DNA of 38,742 nucleotides from an uncultured Parabacteroides sp. (GTDB lineage Bacteria > Bacteroidota > Bacteroidia > Bacteroidales > Tannerellaceae), in contig CAAGLQ010000150.1 of assembly GCA_900770835.1 (NCBI GenBank), positions 1-38,742 on the forward strand, given 5' to 3'. A program made the position numbers and the translations under genes. The notes beneath the pieces are model-generated. The model ran no database searches, was not told where the DNA came from, and was given only the letters and a program-made list of their open reading frames with translations. Positions 32,383-38,742 of the stretch are shown in pieces (the first letter of the stretch is position 1; each line of letters opens with the position of its first letter).

Positions 32383-32793
32383 TTATCCATACACGGCCGC
32401 AGCTAATGGAGGTTCTGTCAATCTGTTCGATTGACAAAAGTCCTGGAACTCCTGAAAGTGGTCGCTGACATAGCATGTGGATGGCAGCTCACCATAAGGG
32501 CGGAATAAGAACTCCGCAGCGGTATAAGTTTCATCAGGATAATAGGCATCTACTATATCTTCGAAAGTTACAATGATGCATGTGCCTAACACAGTTTTGT
32601 CAATGAAAGAGGGGGTTTGCTTTTTGAGCCAATCAGCCATACGGTCATACAACTGCGGAGGGTTTAGAGTGGGGTCATAGCGGATTCCTATGACTTGCAG
32701 GTTTTCACTATCCAAGTTATTGGCGATTATCCAACGACCAAGGACATTTTGATCTTTCTGAATGTCTAACCATTCTATTTCTTTTGTTTTCAT
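32383..32793 (-). CDS. Hypothetical protein, 136 aa
   Basis: I do not recognise it. ATG at 32793 (MKTKEIEWLDIQKD). Predicted alpha/beta protein with aromatic-rich strands (GRWIIANNL, LQVIGIRYDPTL, GTCIIVTFEDIVDAYY, AAEFLFRPYGEL). No export signal. It lies 30 bases downstream of beta-helix member 5 and 27 upstream of the 372-aa gene with no promoter visible between them, so the three are probably one transcript. It may be an immunity-like, adaptor or chaperone partner, but nothing in the sequence says which. Confidence 0.65.
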   Translation of the reverse strand: MKTKEIEWLDIQKDQNVLGRWIIANNLDSENLQVIGIRYDPTLNPPQLYDRMADWLKKQTPSFIDKTVLGTCIIVTFEDIVDAYYPDETYTAAEFLFRPYGELPSTCYVSDHFQEFQDFCQSNRLTEPPLAAAVYG

Positions 32794-32823
32794 AATTTGT
32801 TCGATTTTGGTAGGTGTATCATT

Positions 32824-34401
32824 TTATAGCTTTCTATTTCTGAGTTGGGTTGGGGACTCAGGGAGCCCCTCCTGTCTTACCTTTTCCAGTTGGATGGGGT
32901 CGCTGATCAGCTGGAGCTGGTGACCGGTTTGGGCTTTGGTGGCTTCCGCAAAAGCGGTAGCCCCTACCCCATTGACAGTGGCCTCGTCGAATGTGAGCAT
33001 ACTGGAGGATCCGTAGCCGGACAGTTGGGTGTGGTCATAACCGTACATCCGGGCATGGTCTTGACTATAGCCCTGGCTTTTCCCATGCAGGCTGCCTACG
33101 GATTGGTCATAGAGGTAGGCAGCTCCATCAGTGACGTAACAGAGACTGTTCTCGTGACAGCGTACGTTGGCCCGGTTGCCGAATGCGACGCTGTGTCCAT
33201 ACATATGGGCTTCTCCGTATTCCACATGGGTTTGGGCGTAGTGATAATAGTAACCGGTCGTGTCCGCTGGTTGGACAATGATTTGGTTACACAACACGTA
33301 GAAGGTGCCGGTGAGCGGATGCGATGGCGTGATGAAATCGTTGACGAAGATCTGACGCTCAGCTAACTGCTCATGATTGAAACTGTGCCTAACCTTGAAA
33401 GGTTCTAAGGCGGGAATCAGGTCACATAAATGGGGTACCAGCTTATCCAGTAACTCGGTGGTCGTGGTAGCACTACGGAAGGTGTTGACCAAACTGGGGT
33501 CTACCTGCTCGGCGGCAGCGCAGATCCACTGTTTCAACTCATCCAAAGACTTACCTCCGGTTTCCGAACAGCTGGGTAGTATGTGCAGCATGTGCGGGTG
33601 AATAGCAATCTGTCGGCAAAAAGCTCGCCGCTCCTGTTGGGTGGCTAAGCGTATGACCTGCTCATTGCTATCCGGGGAATTGACTACGACACTGAGCTTT
33701 CCTTCTGTGTGTTTGAGATAGGCGATCGGGCTCTTTGCTTGTATGATACCGGTTCCACTAGCATTGAGCCGGACGCTCTCCTGACAGATAACCATTGCCT
33801 CCTCTTTCTTATAGACTTCTGCGCATCCGTTAGCAACTAACTGACTCTGACCCTTGGCTTGCACCGTAGTATAATCGGTTACCTCTCCGGTTGTGTTCCC
33901 TGTAGTGGAGATTTTGACAAAGTCCCAGGCACGCAGATTGGGGCAGTCGATAGCGGTAACCCGTGTATGACCCCCAACTATTCCTGCGCAGTTGTGGAGC
34001 TTGACGGCGCTATAGTGCGCGGCGTAGAGCTGCATAGACTGGGGAGCGTTGTATAGTTGAGTATTGGATAGGGTATTGATCAATACAACGGGGGCGTGCT
34101 GGGTTGGAGTAAAGTCATACGGACTGTCGGGGTTAATCAAGAAGCCACTTCGTTGCAGTTGCTCGGATGAGGAGTAGTCAGTCAAACAATCCGCAAGGGT
34201 TTCCACCGGCAAATAACTCAGCAGGTAACGAATGTTTTCATGCGCCCATGCCAGCAACTCTGTCGTGGTTTCTTGTCGTTTGATTTGGGTGCATAGGATG
34301 GCAACCGGCAGTGGGGTATCCACCGTGTTGGGTCCGGACAGTGAATGGACGGCCGCGGCTATTTCTTCCAATAACGTCTGTTGTAAGGTGCCTATCTTCA
34401 T
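32824..34401 (-). CDS. Beta-helix repeat protein, family member 5 (525 aa)
   Basis: Minus-strand member, ATG at 34401 (MKIGTLQQTLLEEI). It keeps the family plan although sequence identity is low: a helical cap with TTELLAWAHENI in place of TASELAACV, SGFLINPDSPYDF in place of GVLFNPxxIP, a first repeat block at about 110-215 (GGHTRVTAIDCPNLRAWD, YTTVQAKGQSQLVANGCAE), a helical linker at about 265-370, GTFYVLCNQIIV at the usual FFG position, and a second repeat block at about 380-490 (EYGEAHMYGHSVAFGNRANV, GKSQGYSQDHARMYGYDHTQ). No signal peptide. A -7 box lies upstream at 34426-34433. Confidence 0.75.
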   Translation of the reverse strand: MKIGTLQQTLLEEIAAAVHSLSGPNTVDTPLPVAILCTQIKRQETTTELLAWAHENIRYLLSYLPVETLADCLTDYSSSEQLQRSGFLINPDSPYDFTPTQHAPVVLINTLSNTQLYNAPQSMQLYAAHYSAVKLHNCAGIVGGHTRVTAIDCPNLRAWDFVKISTTGNTTGEVTDYTTVQAKGQSQLVANGCAEVYKKEEAMVICQESVRLNASGTGIIQAKSPIAYLKHTEGKLSVVVNSPDSNEQVIRLATQQERRAFCRQIAIHPHMLHILPSCSETGGKSLDELKQWICAAAEQVDPSLVNTFRSATTTTELLDKLVPHLCDLIPALEPFKVRHSFNHEQLAERQIFVNDFITPSHPLTGTFYVLCNQIIVQPADTTGYYYHYAQTHVEYGEAHMYGHSVAFGNRANVRCHENSLCYVTDGAAYLYDQSVGSLHGKSQGYSQDHARMYGYDHTQLSGYGSSSMLTFDEATVNGVGATAFAEATKAQTGHQLQLISDPIQLEKVRQEGLPESPTQLRNRKL

Positions 34402-34425
34402 ACTTGGCCTTGCTTAGATATGGGA

Positions 34426-34433
34426 CAAAGATA
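34426..34433 (-). promoter_or_regulatory. Putative -7 box for member 5
   Basis: Minus strand reads TATCTTTG, 24 bases upstream of the ATG at 34401, in the gap after member 6. No TTG at the ideal distance, so an internal promoter is possible but not certain. Confidence 0.45.
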
Positions 34434-34454
34434 GAAGGTTGCAAGAAATTTCGA

Positions 34455-36167
34455 CTAAACCTTACGGTGTTTAACGTTCTCAACGGGAGTCGTCCGATCA
34501 GACAAGAATGCTTGACAAGCATCGATATCCTTTAGCAGACAAAAACGGGTCTGTTCTCCTTCTTGACTCAGTTTTGCTTGGCTACCGGAGAGCACGGCTC
34601 CCGCACTGTGATCAAAGAGCTTAATGTTCGCTCGATCCACCCCCACTACCCTACTGTGATCCTTGGCTGTTGCTTTTGATCGCCCTCCACAGATACCAGT
34701 TGCCTGATTGTGAAGATCAACCTTAGCCTGTTGGTCGGCTCGCAGGTTGACCTGATCATACGCTTGCAGCTCGACTAGACCTGCCACGACCACCTGACTG
34801 TGGCCATGAGCAACCAGCGCTCCTTCTGACAGCGCAATCGATTGGGCTTCGCCCAATACACTGTTTTGGGTAGCGTTGCCTAACTGTATCAATGTGGATT
34901 GCTGATTCGCAATGACCGGGGTATCCGCATGTGTGAGAATGGTCGAGGAACCGTTCATCACATAGGTGTTGGTATCAGCGGGTGACGGGATCACGGTGCG
35001 ATTGCCAAAGATATGGTAATAGCCTTGCTCCTGTTTTTTTAAGGGGATGTAATCCCGCAGATAGATGTGCTGCTCTAACAAGGTATCTTGTGTGAATGCC
35101 ATTGCCAATGTGTCAGCTGTCAGCTTATGATCGGGATGGTTACGCATGATCTGCTCGACAGCGGCGCAGAGTGCTTGCTCGGTAGTGGCCTGCTGATAGG
35201 CAGCCCTCTCTGTTTCGGTTATCGTATCCGGCAACGCTGGGGCGAGGAGCGCCTTGCTCTCCTTGACTGGCAGGGCGACTTCGCAATCACAAGTGGTTTG
35301 CTGGTTGGTGGGTGTACGCTGGATGTGATCACGCAGGGCATCACTAATCAGTTTTGACTTGGAACAGTTCACTACGTCTCCCATGAATTCGGGTAGTGTC
35401 TCTATTTTGGGTCGTACAAGGGTGCTTGCGTTGAATAGGTGACTACGGTTATTCATCTTGACGGTCAACTGATCGGCTTTGGGACGATTTGCGTCTATCA
35501 ACATCAGGGTGCGGTCGGTCAATAGCCACTGCTGATTGCCGGCGATGAAGACTCCTTGTGCGAAGTCACTCAGGGTTACCTTGTTGTCACCAGCGGCCGT
35601 GACATGGCAGTTGTTATAGGCATAGACGGTGGCCTGTTCATTGGCATCGCAACGACTGAACCCGTACAGGATATTTTCGGATTGGCCTGTGGCATGTACA
35701 GTGGCCTGGTTGTGGGCGAAGAGTCTAGCCTGGTCAGAGGCATAGACCTGTACGGGGCCTATGACATGGCCAATGCCACCCGTAATGTGCAACTCGCAGG
35801 GGCCAATGAAAAAGGCTAAACCGCCTGTCTGTTGGACAGCTGTGTATCGATCATAGAGTGCCAAGTATGGTGTCAGATCCTTGTCAGCTGGGACAGTGGT
35901 GGGGTTGATCAGGATATGGTGTGCCTCCCACACCTTCGGCTCGGCCAGCTGTGTGAGCTGCGTAATCCAGCCATCGGACATATGCTTGTATAACAGTTCT
36001 GCAAAGGTCCTGAGGCAAAAGGCTAATTCCGACAGGGTATCTGCTTCCTTCGTTCCTTCCACGAAGAACCGAAGGTGAGACTTATCTATGAACCTTAAAT
36101 TTCCATGGTCGAGATGGTAACTCGCCTGCTCCAATAACAGTGACTTGTATTCGTCGATCGTTAGCAT
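34455..36167 (-). CDS. Beta-helix repeat protein, family member 6 (570 aa)
   Basis: ATG at 36167 (MLTIDEYKSLLLEQ) is chosen by alignment with paralogs; an upstream in-frame start would overlap the neighbouring gene by 17 bases. Plan: helical cap with DTLSELAFCLRTFAELLY, HILINPTTVPADKD, first repeats at about 130-220 (GPVQVYASDQARLFAHNQAT, CDANEQATVYAYNNCHV), helical linker with LAMAFTQDTLLEQHIYLRD, GYYHIFGNRTVI, and second repeats at about 430-540 (VAHGHSQVVVAGLVELQAYD, QAKVDLHNQATGICGGRSKA). No signal peptide. Thirty-one bases separate it from member 7. Confidence 0.77.
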   Translation of the reverse strand: MLTIDEYKSLLLEQASYHLDHGNLRFIDKSHLRFFVEGTKEADTLSELAFCLRTFAELLYKHMSDGWITQLTQLAEPKVWEAHHILINPTTVPADKDLTPYLALYDRYTAVQQTGGLAFFIGPCELHITGGIGHVIGPVQVYASDQARLFAHNQATVHATGQSENILYGFSRCDANEQATVYAYNNCHVTAAGDNKVTLSDFAQGVFIAGNQQWLLTDRTLMLIDANRPKADQLTVKMNNRSHLFNASTLVRPKIETLPEFMGDVVNCSKSKLISDALRDHIQRTPTNQQTTCDCEVALPVKESKALLAPALPDTITETERAAYQQATTEQALCAAVEQIMRNHPDHKLTADTLAMAFTQDTLLEQHIYLRDYIPLKKQEQGYYHIFGNRTVIPSPADTNTYVMNGSSTILTHADTPVIANQQSTLIQLGNATQNSVLGEAQSIALSEGALVAHGHSQVVVAGLVELQAYDQVNLRADQQAKVDLHNQATGICGGRSKATAKDHSRVVGVDRANIKLFDHSAGAVLSGSQAKLSQEGEQTRFCLLKDIDACQAFLSDRTTPVENVKHRKV

Positions 36168-36198
36168 AGTTCGTTTGGTTTTGAGATGTTTGAGACTA

Positions 36199-37161
36199 TT
36201 AGCGGACAAGACCACGTGGTGACAACTTTTGCGAAGCGGTTTCTTTGGTGGGCATAATTTGGGTTTTCACCCAATTAGGCAAACGTCCGCCGAAACGCTC
36301 GGTCAATTCCTGGATATGCTCCGGTGTAGGTCGGTGGGCCAACAACGGATGTTGGATATAGAGCAGGGCGGCCAGGTGTTCCGCGGAGAGATCTAGTTCT
36401 TTGCCGGAAATCACATTGCCGTTGAAACGGTTCTTGAGCAGGATCTCGCAATCCAATGCCTCCTTGCCGGTGTAGATGGTCGATTCGTCATACATGGTGA
36501 CATGCACGAGCTTCTCCGGGCCATCGACCTTGCTGACAATTAACTGACAGTTGTCAAAGAGGGTGGCCTTAACAGGGCCCTCGACGATGATACCGAGCGC
36601 ATGACCGGACAGCATCAGGTTATTCTTGGACAGGGATTGGACAAAGCTATAATCTGTCGCACTAACCAGGGCGTTCTCCTTGGAATCACAAAGGGCATAG
36701 TCATGCAGAGTGACACTACTGTCTTCCCCTGCGTTCACCCGGGTTTGTCCATACGCCTCCAAGAAGACGGTTCCATGGGCAGTGGCCGGGTATTTACTGG
36801 TATAGAGATTACCGTATCCGGCACTGATATCCAGCTTGACATTACCAAAGTAGCTCACGGTCTTGTCTTGCGTTTGCCGAGTGCTGGTAGGTTTCGTATA
36901 TAATGCGATATATGCGTTCAACGTACTATCGGGGATCTCCATGGGGTTGATCAATATACCGTAGTTTTCCAATAGATCGGTGCTGACGGTGTCCTCTAAC
37001 GTATAGGGAAACCGATCCCCCAACTGTGCGTAATAGAGCCCTGGCTTATCCCAGAGGCAGCTCATGAGGTCAGAGAGGTTCTCACATGATTGGATCTCCT
37101 GCTGCAGTGAGGGGGTCTGCAACGCTTCTATGAATTGGCTTTTAATTCGATCTATATCCAT
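36199..37161 (-). CDS. Beta-helix repeat protein, family member 7, half-length (320 aa)
   Basis: The ATG at 37161 (MDIDRIKSQFIEAL) is preferred to a start nine bases upstream. It contains only the first half of the family: helical cap, YGILINPMEIPDS, TVSYFGNVKLDISAGYGNLY, and one repeat block (GTVFLEAYGQTRVNAGEDSS, DSKENALVSATDYSFV). It then ends after a short unit matching the start of the linker (LSAEHLAALLYIQHP) and a basic tail (GLVR). No second repeat block. The frame is intact, so it is a short form rather than an obvious pseudogene. First gene of the minus-strand block. Confidence 0.77.
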   Translation of the reverse strand: MDIDRIKSQFIEALQTPSLQQEIQSCENLSDLMSCLWDKPGLYYAQLGDRFPYTLEDTVSTDLLENYGILINPMEIPDSTLNAYIALYTKPTSTRQTQDKTVSYFGNVKLDISAGYGNLYTSKYPATAHGTVFLEAYGQTRVNAGEDSSVTLHDYALCDSKENALVSATDYSFVQSLSKNNLMLSGHALGIIVEGPVKATLFDNCQLIVSKVDGPEKLVHVTMYDESTIYTGKEALDCEILLKNRFNGNVISGKELDLSAEHLAALLYIQHPLLAHRPTPEHIQELTERFGGRLPNWVKTQIMPTKETASQKLSPRGLVR

Positions 37162-37186
37162 TCTTCTCAATATTTAGTTACGAGCA

Positions 37187-37194
37187 CAAAGTTA
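37187..37194 (-). promoter_or_regulatory. -7 box of the minus-strand beta-helix block
   Basis: Minus strand reads TAACTTTG, 25 bases upstream of the ATG at 37161. No convincing TTG at 19-21 bases further upstream. Confidence 0.5.
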
Positions 37195-37544
37195 CGCCTA
37201 ACTAGGAGGGTTAGAAAGGGGCACAGGCAGGTCGTTTGACAGAGATCGGTAGGGTTGAATTTTCTGTATCGGTCTGATTTTGTGCATCTTTCTAAGTTGG
37301 GGATTGTTTGGATAGGTGGATAGGCTGAAACGGGGATTGCATTTTTGCATGTGTTAGCACTTGAGGTGGGTTTTGAATATAGATTTTACAGTAGGGTAAT
37401 AAAAAGGTATGAAGAAAGAACGAAATAGGTAGGTTATTTGATTAGAAATGCGTGTTCCGGAAGGGGGCAAAAGTCAATCATAAACAAAATATAATAAGCA
37501 CACGAAATTTGGCAAGTCATGGTGTAAATTCGATAAACGCTCCT
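37195..37544. other. Gene-free divergent intergenic stretch
   Basis: About 350 bases without a supportable gene, between divergent transcripts. AT-rich, with short direct elements (GGATAGGTGGATAGG near 37310, TGCATTTTTGCA near 37340). I see no RNA gene or attachment site. Confidence 0.5.
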
Positions 37545-37552
37545 TATATTTG
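37545..37552 (+). promoter_or_regulatory. -7 box for the 70-aa gene
   Basis: TATATTTG at 37545-37552, a perfect TAnnTTTG match 33 bases before the ATG at 37586. The -33 element is not clear. Confidence 0.55.
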
Positions 37553-37585
37553 TGCCATTGAGAACTAATTTTATTAAGTATTTAT

Positions 37586-37798
37586 ATGGCAAGAACCGTT
37601 GATTATACGCTGAAAGGTGAAAAGATCAAGCAACAGATTGATGCACTTGTCAAGGAATTGGCAAAAGAAAAACAAACACAGAAAGTCATCTATAAACCTC
37701 TAAAGATCAGTGATCTTGATCTGGAGAACGAGGACTTGAAAACGTTGCAACAATTGCAAGTCAAAATCGCAAAACTGATTTTGGAAAAATCGAAATAA
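37586..37798 (+). CDS. Small charged helical protein, 70 aa
   Basis: I do not recognise it. Highly charged, Lys-rich, no Cys or Trp. Two helices are likely: GEKIKQQIDALVKELAKEKQ and, after a proline-containing turn (YKPLKISDLDLENEDL), a heptad-like helix LQQLQVKIAKLILEKSK that could dimerise as a coiled coil. A promoter box at 37545 and a strong terminator at 37824 support a real, monocistronic gene. A nucleic-acid-binding or antitoxin-like role is possible, but no partner toxin gene is present. Confidence 0.7.
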   Translation: MARTVDYTLKGEKIKQQIDALVKELAKEKQTQKVIYKPLKISDLDLENEDLKTLQQLQVKIAKLILEKSK

Positions 37799-37823
37799 TT
37801 GGTTTTTATACACAGACTCGGCT

Positions 37824-37872
37824 ATGTCCTATCCAAACACGATGATCGGTTGGATAGGACATACTTTTTTTT
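37824..37872 (+). terminator. Strong intrinsic terminator
   Basis: Perfect 13-bp stem (ATGTCCTATCCAA at 37824-37836 with its complement at 37850-37862), a 13-base loop and a run of eight T bases at 37865-37872. Confidence 0.9.
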
Positions 37873-37905
37873 AGCATTTCCCTCTGGGTTGAGCATCATT
37901 ACGGA

Positions 37906-38519
37906 CTATAAACGGAGCAATTGAAGGCGAGCTGGGATATGTCCTCGGCGATAGGCTTTGCTATACCAATAGGCCGCTAAATACCTGTTTGGCTTGGCGA
38001 GTTGGGCCATCTCATAACAGGCGGTGGACTCTTCGTAAAAGGCGGCTTTATTGTATAAGTCAGCGGCCGTCGGTACGTCGGGGTCAATGCCATAACTCGC
38101 TGCGATCAGATCAGCGTATCGTCTGGCTGCTTGGCGTAGTGCTCTCCCAGTTATAGGCTCATGAAGGGATCGGTGGTCGAAAAGGCGATCTCATGGCACT
38201 GACGCAACCACTCGGGTGTGGGTTTGCTTCCGCCAGCCAACAGCTACATAATGAGTTGGATGCCGCAGTGGTGTTTGAGGTCGTGCGCACCAATCTCCGC
38301 AAATAGATCAGGCTTGCCGGCCTGTTTCCACTGCTGTACGGTTTCAATGGCGGCTGGCAAACCGGGCGTGAATCCGCACATAGCCGAGTACTGATACCAG
38401 TAGTAGGCTGTACCGTATTCCTTTTCTGTGACAGCATAGTGCCCTAACTCATACATGGCCTCCCGACAACCTCGTTTAGCGGCTTGCTGAATACAATTCA
38501 ACCACTCATTGAAAACCTC
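37906..38519 (-). pseudogene. Decayed Sel1-repeat protein gene
   Basis: Minus-strand coding traces are broken by several lesions. From the right: an open segment (NEWLNCIQQAAKRG, then YELGHYAV and GTAYYWYQYSAMCGF) ends at a TAG near 38245. The same frame continues with WLRQCHEIAFSTTDPF, meets a TAA, then LGEHYAKQPDD and a TGA. In another frame the trace resumes (YADLIAASYGIDPDVPTA, YEMAQLAKPNRYLAAYWYSK, then AYRRGHIPARLQLLRL) and stops at 37906-37908. The AAYWYSKAYRRGH pattern is Sel1-like. There is no start codon at the right end. It is a relic related in type to the genes at 14638 and 16463. Confidence 0.75.
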
Positions 38520-38631
38520 TCATCGATAGTGAACCTGGTACTGGCCGTTGCCAATGCCTGACGGCAGCACAGTTGGGGGTTTGCTCCAGTTAAATAATAT
38601 TTATAATTACCTATAGATATATATATTAGTT

Positions 38632-38660
38632 TTGCAGGTATAATAATTTTCGTAACTTTG
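38632..38660 (+). promoter_or_regulatory. Promoter of the truncated right-edge gene
   Basis: TTG at 38632-38634, 18 bases, then TAACTTTG at 38653-38660. The ATG at 38665 is only four bases after the box, implying a leaderless transcript. Confidence 0.6.
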
Positions 38661-38664
38661 TGAC

Positions 38665-38742
38665 ATGAAGAAGTTACTGACAACAGGCGAGGCGGCGATG
38701 ACGCTGGGTGTTACCCCGACCACACTAAGGGAGTGGGATAGA
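38665..38742 (+). CDS. MerR-like helix-turn-helix protein, N-terminal fragment
   Basis: Only 26 residues lie in the window. LLTTGEAAMTLGVTPTTLREWDR is, in parts, the classic winged-helix start shared by MerR regulators, excisionases and IS607-type serine recombinases (TGEAA, then LGV, then TLREWDR). The LREWDR ending is most like the recombinase or transposon group. The rest of the protein is outside the window, so regulator and recombinase cannot be told apart. Confidence 0.65.
   Translation, partial: MKKLLTTGEAAMTLGVTPTTLREWDR

Noticed and set aside
38498..38683. Minus-strand 61-residue open frame at the right edge
   Set aside because: No promoter, no recognisable features, and it overlaps the promoter of the plus-strand gene at 38665 and the end of the Sel1 pseudogene.
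1..38742. CRISPR arrays, tRNA or rRNA genes, phage structural genes
   Set aside because: No regularly spaced repeats, cloverleaf-like sequences or recognisable phage head or tail genes were found on reading both strands.

Overview
The window looks like an accessory region of a Bacteroidales chromosome or a large integrated element. The evidence is repeated Bacteroidetes-type promoters (TTG, about 20 bases, TAnnTTTG), weak A-rich leaders instead of strong Shine-Dalgarno sites, several lipoprotein fimbrillins of the FimA/Mfa1 type, a DUF3575 protein, and a coupling protein of the Bacteroides MobC/TraG kind. A possible type IX secretion C-terminal signal on one secreted protein would point to a Porphyromonas/Tannerella/Parabacteroides-like lineage, but this is weak.

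Layout. (1) 184-639, a lone minus-strand acidic protein. (2) 826-9714, a tight eight-gene plus-strand operon for a type V pilus: small outer-membrane-like proteins, a large OmpA/TPR lipoprotein, an anchor-like lipoprotein and four fimbrillin-like lipoproteins, closed by a hairpin. (3) 9753-11798, an isolated type IV coupling ATPase. (4) 12023-17922, a secreted zinc-peptidase/leucine-rich-repeat protein, a small unknown, and a unit of a 57-residue basic protein followed by two Sel1/TPR-like proteins. (5) 17934-22675, a complete diversity-generating retroelement (DGR). (6) 22826-37194, seven members of a beta-helix-like, apparently cytoplasmic protein family in two converging blocks that meet at a strong terminator at 31194-31229, with a DUF1848 protein and two unknown proteins among them. 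(7) 37545-38742, a small charged protein, a decayed Sel1 pseudogene and the start of a MerR-like helix-turn-helix protein that runs off the window.

The clearest system is the DGR. A fimbrillin-type lipoprotein (17989-19893) ends in a C-type-lectin-like domain whose last 128 bp (variable repeat, 19761-19888) match a noncoding template repeat (21086-21213). They differ at 15 positions, and 14 of these are template adenines. Between them lie a MutS-like DGR accessory protein and Avd; the reverse transcriptase follows the template. The likely product is a surface adhesin, probably a pilus tip, whose ligand-contacting residues are rewritten by adenine-directed mutagenesis. The least understood part is the beta-helix family: seven divergent paralogs without signal peptides that I cannot assign to any named system.
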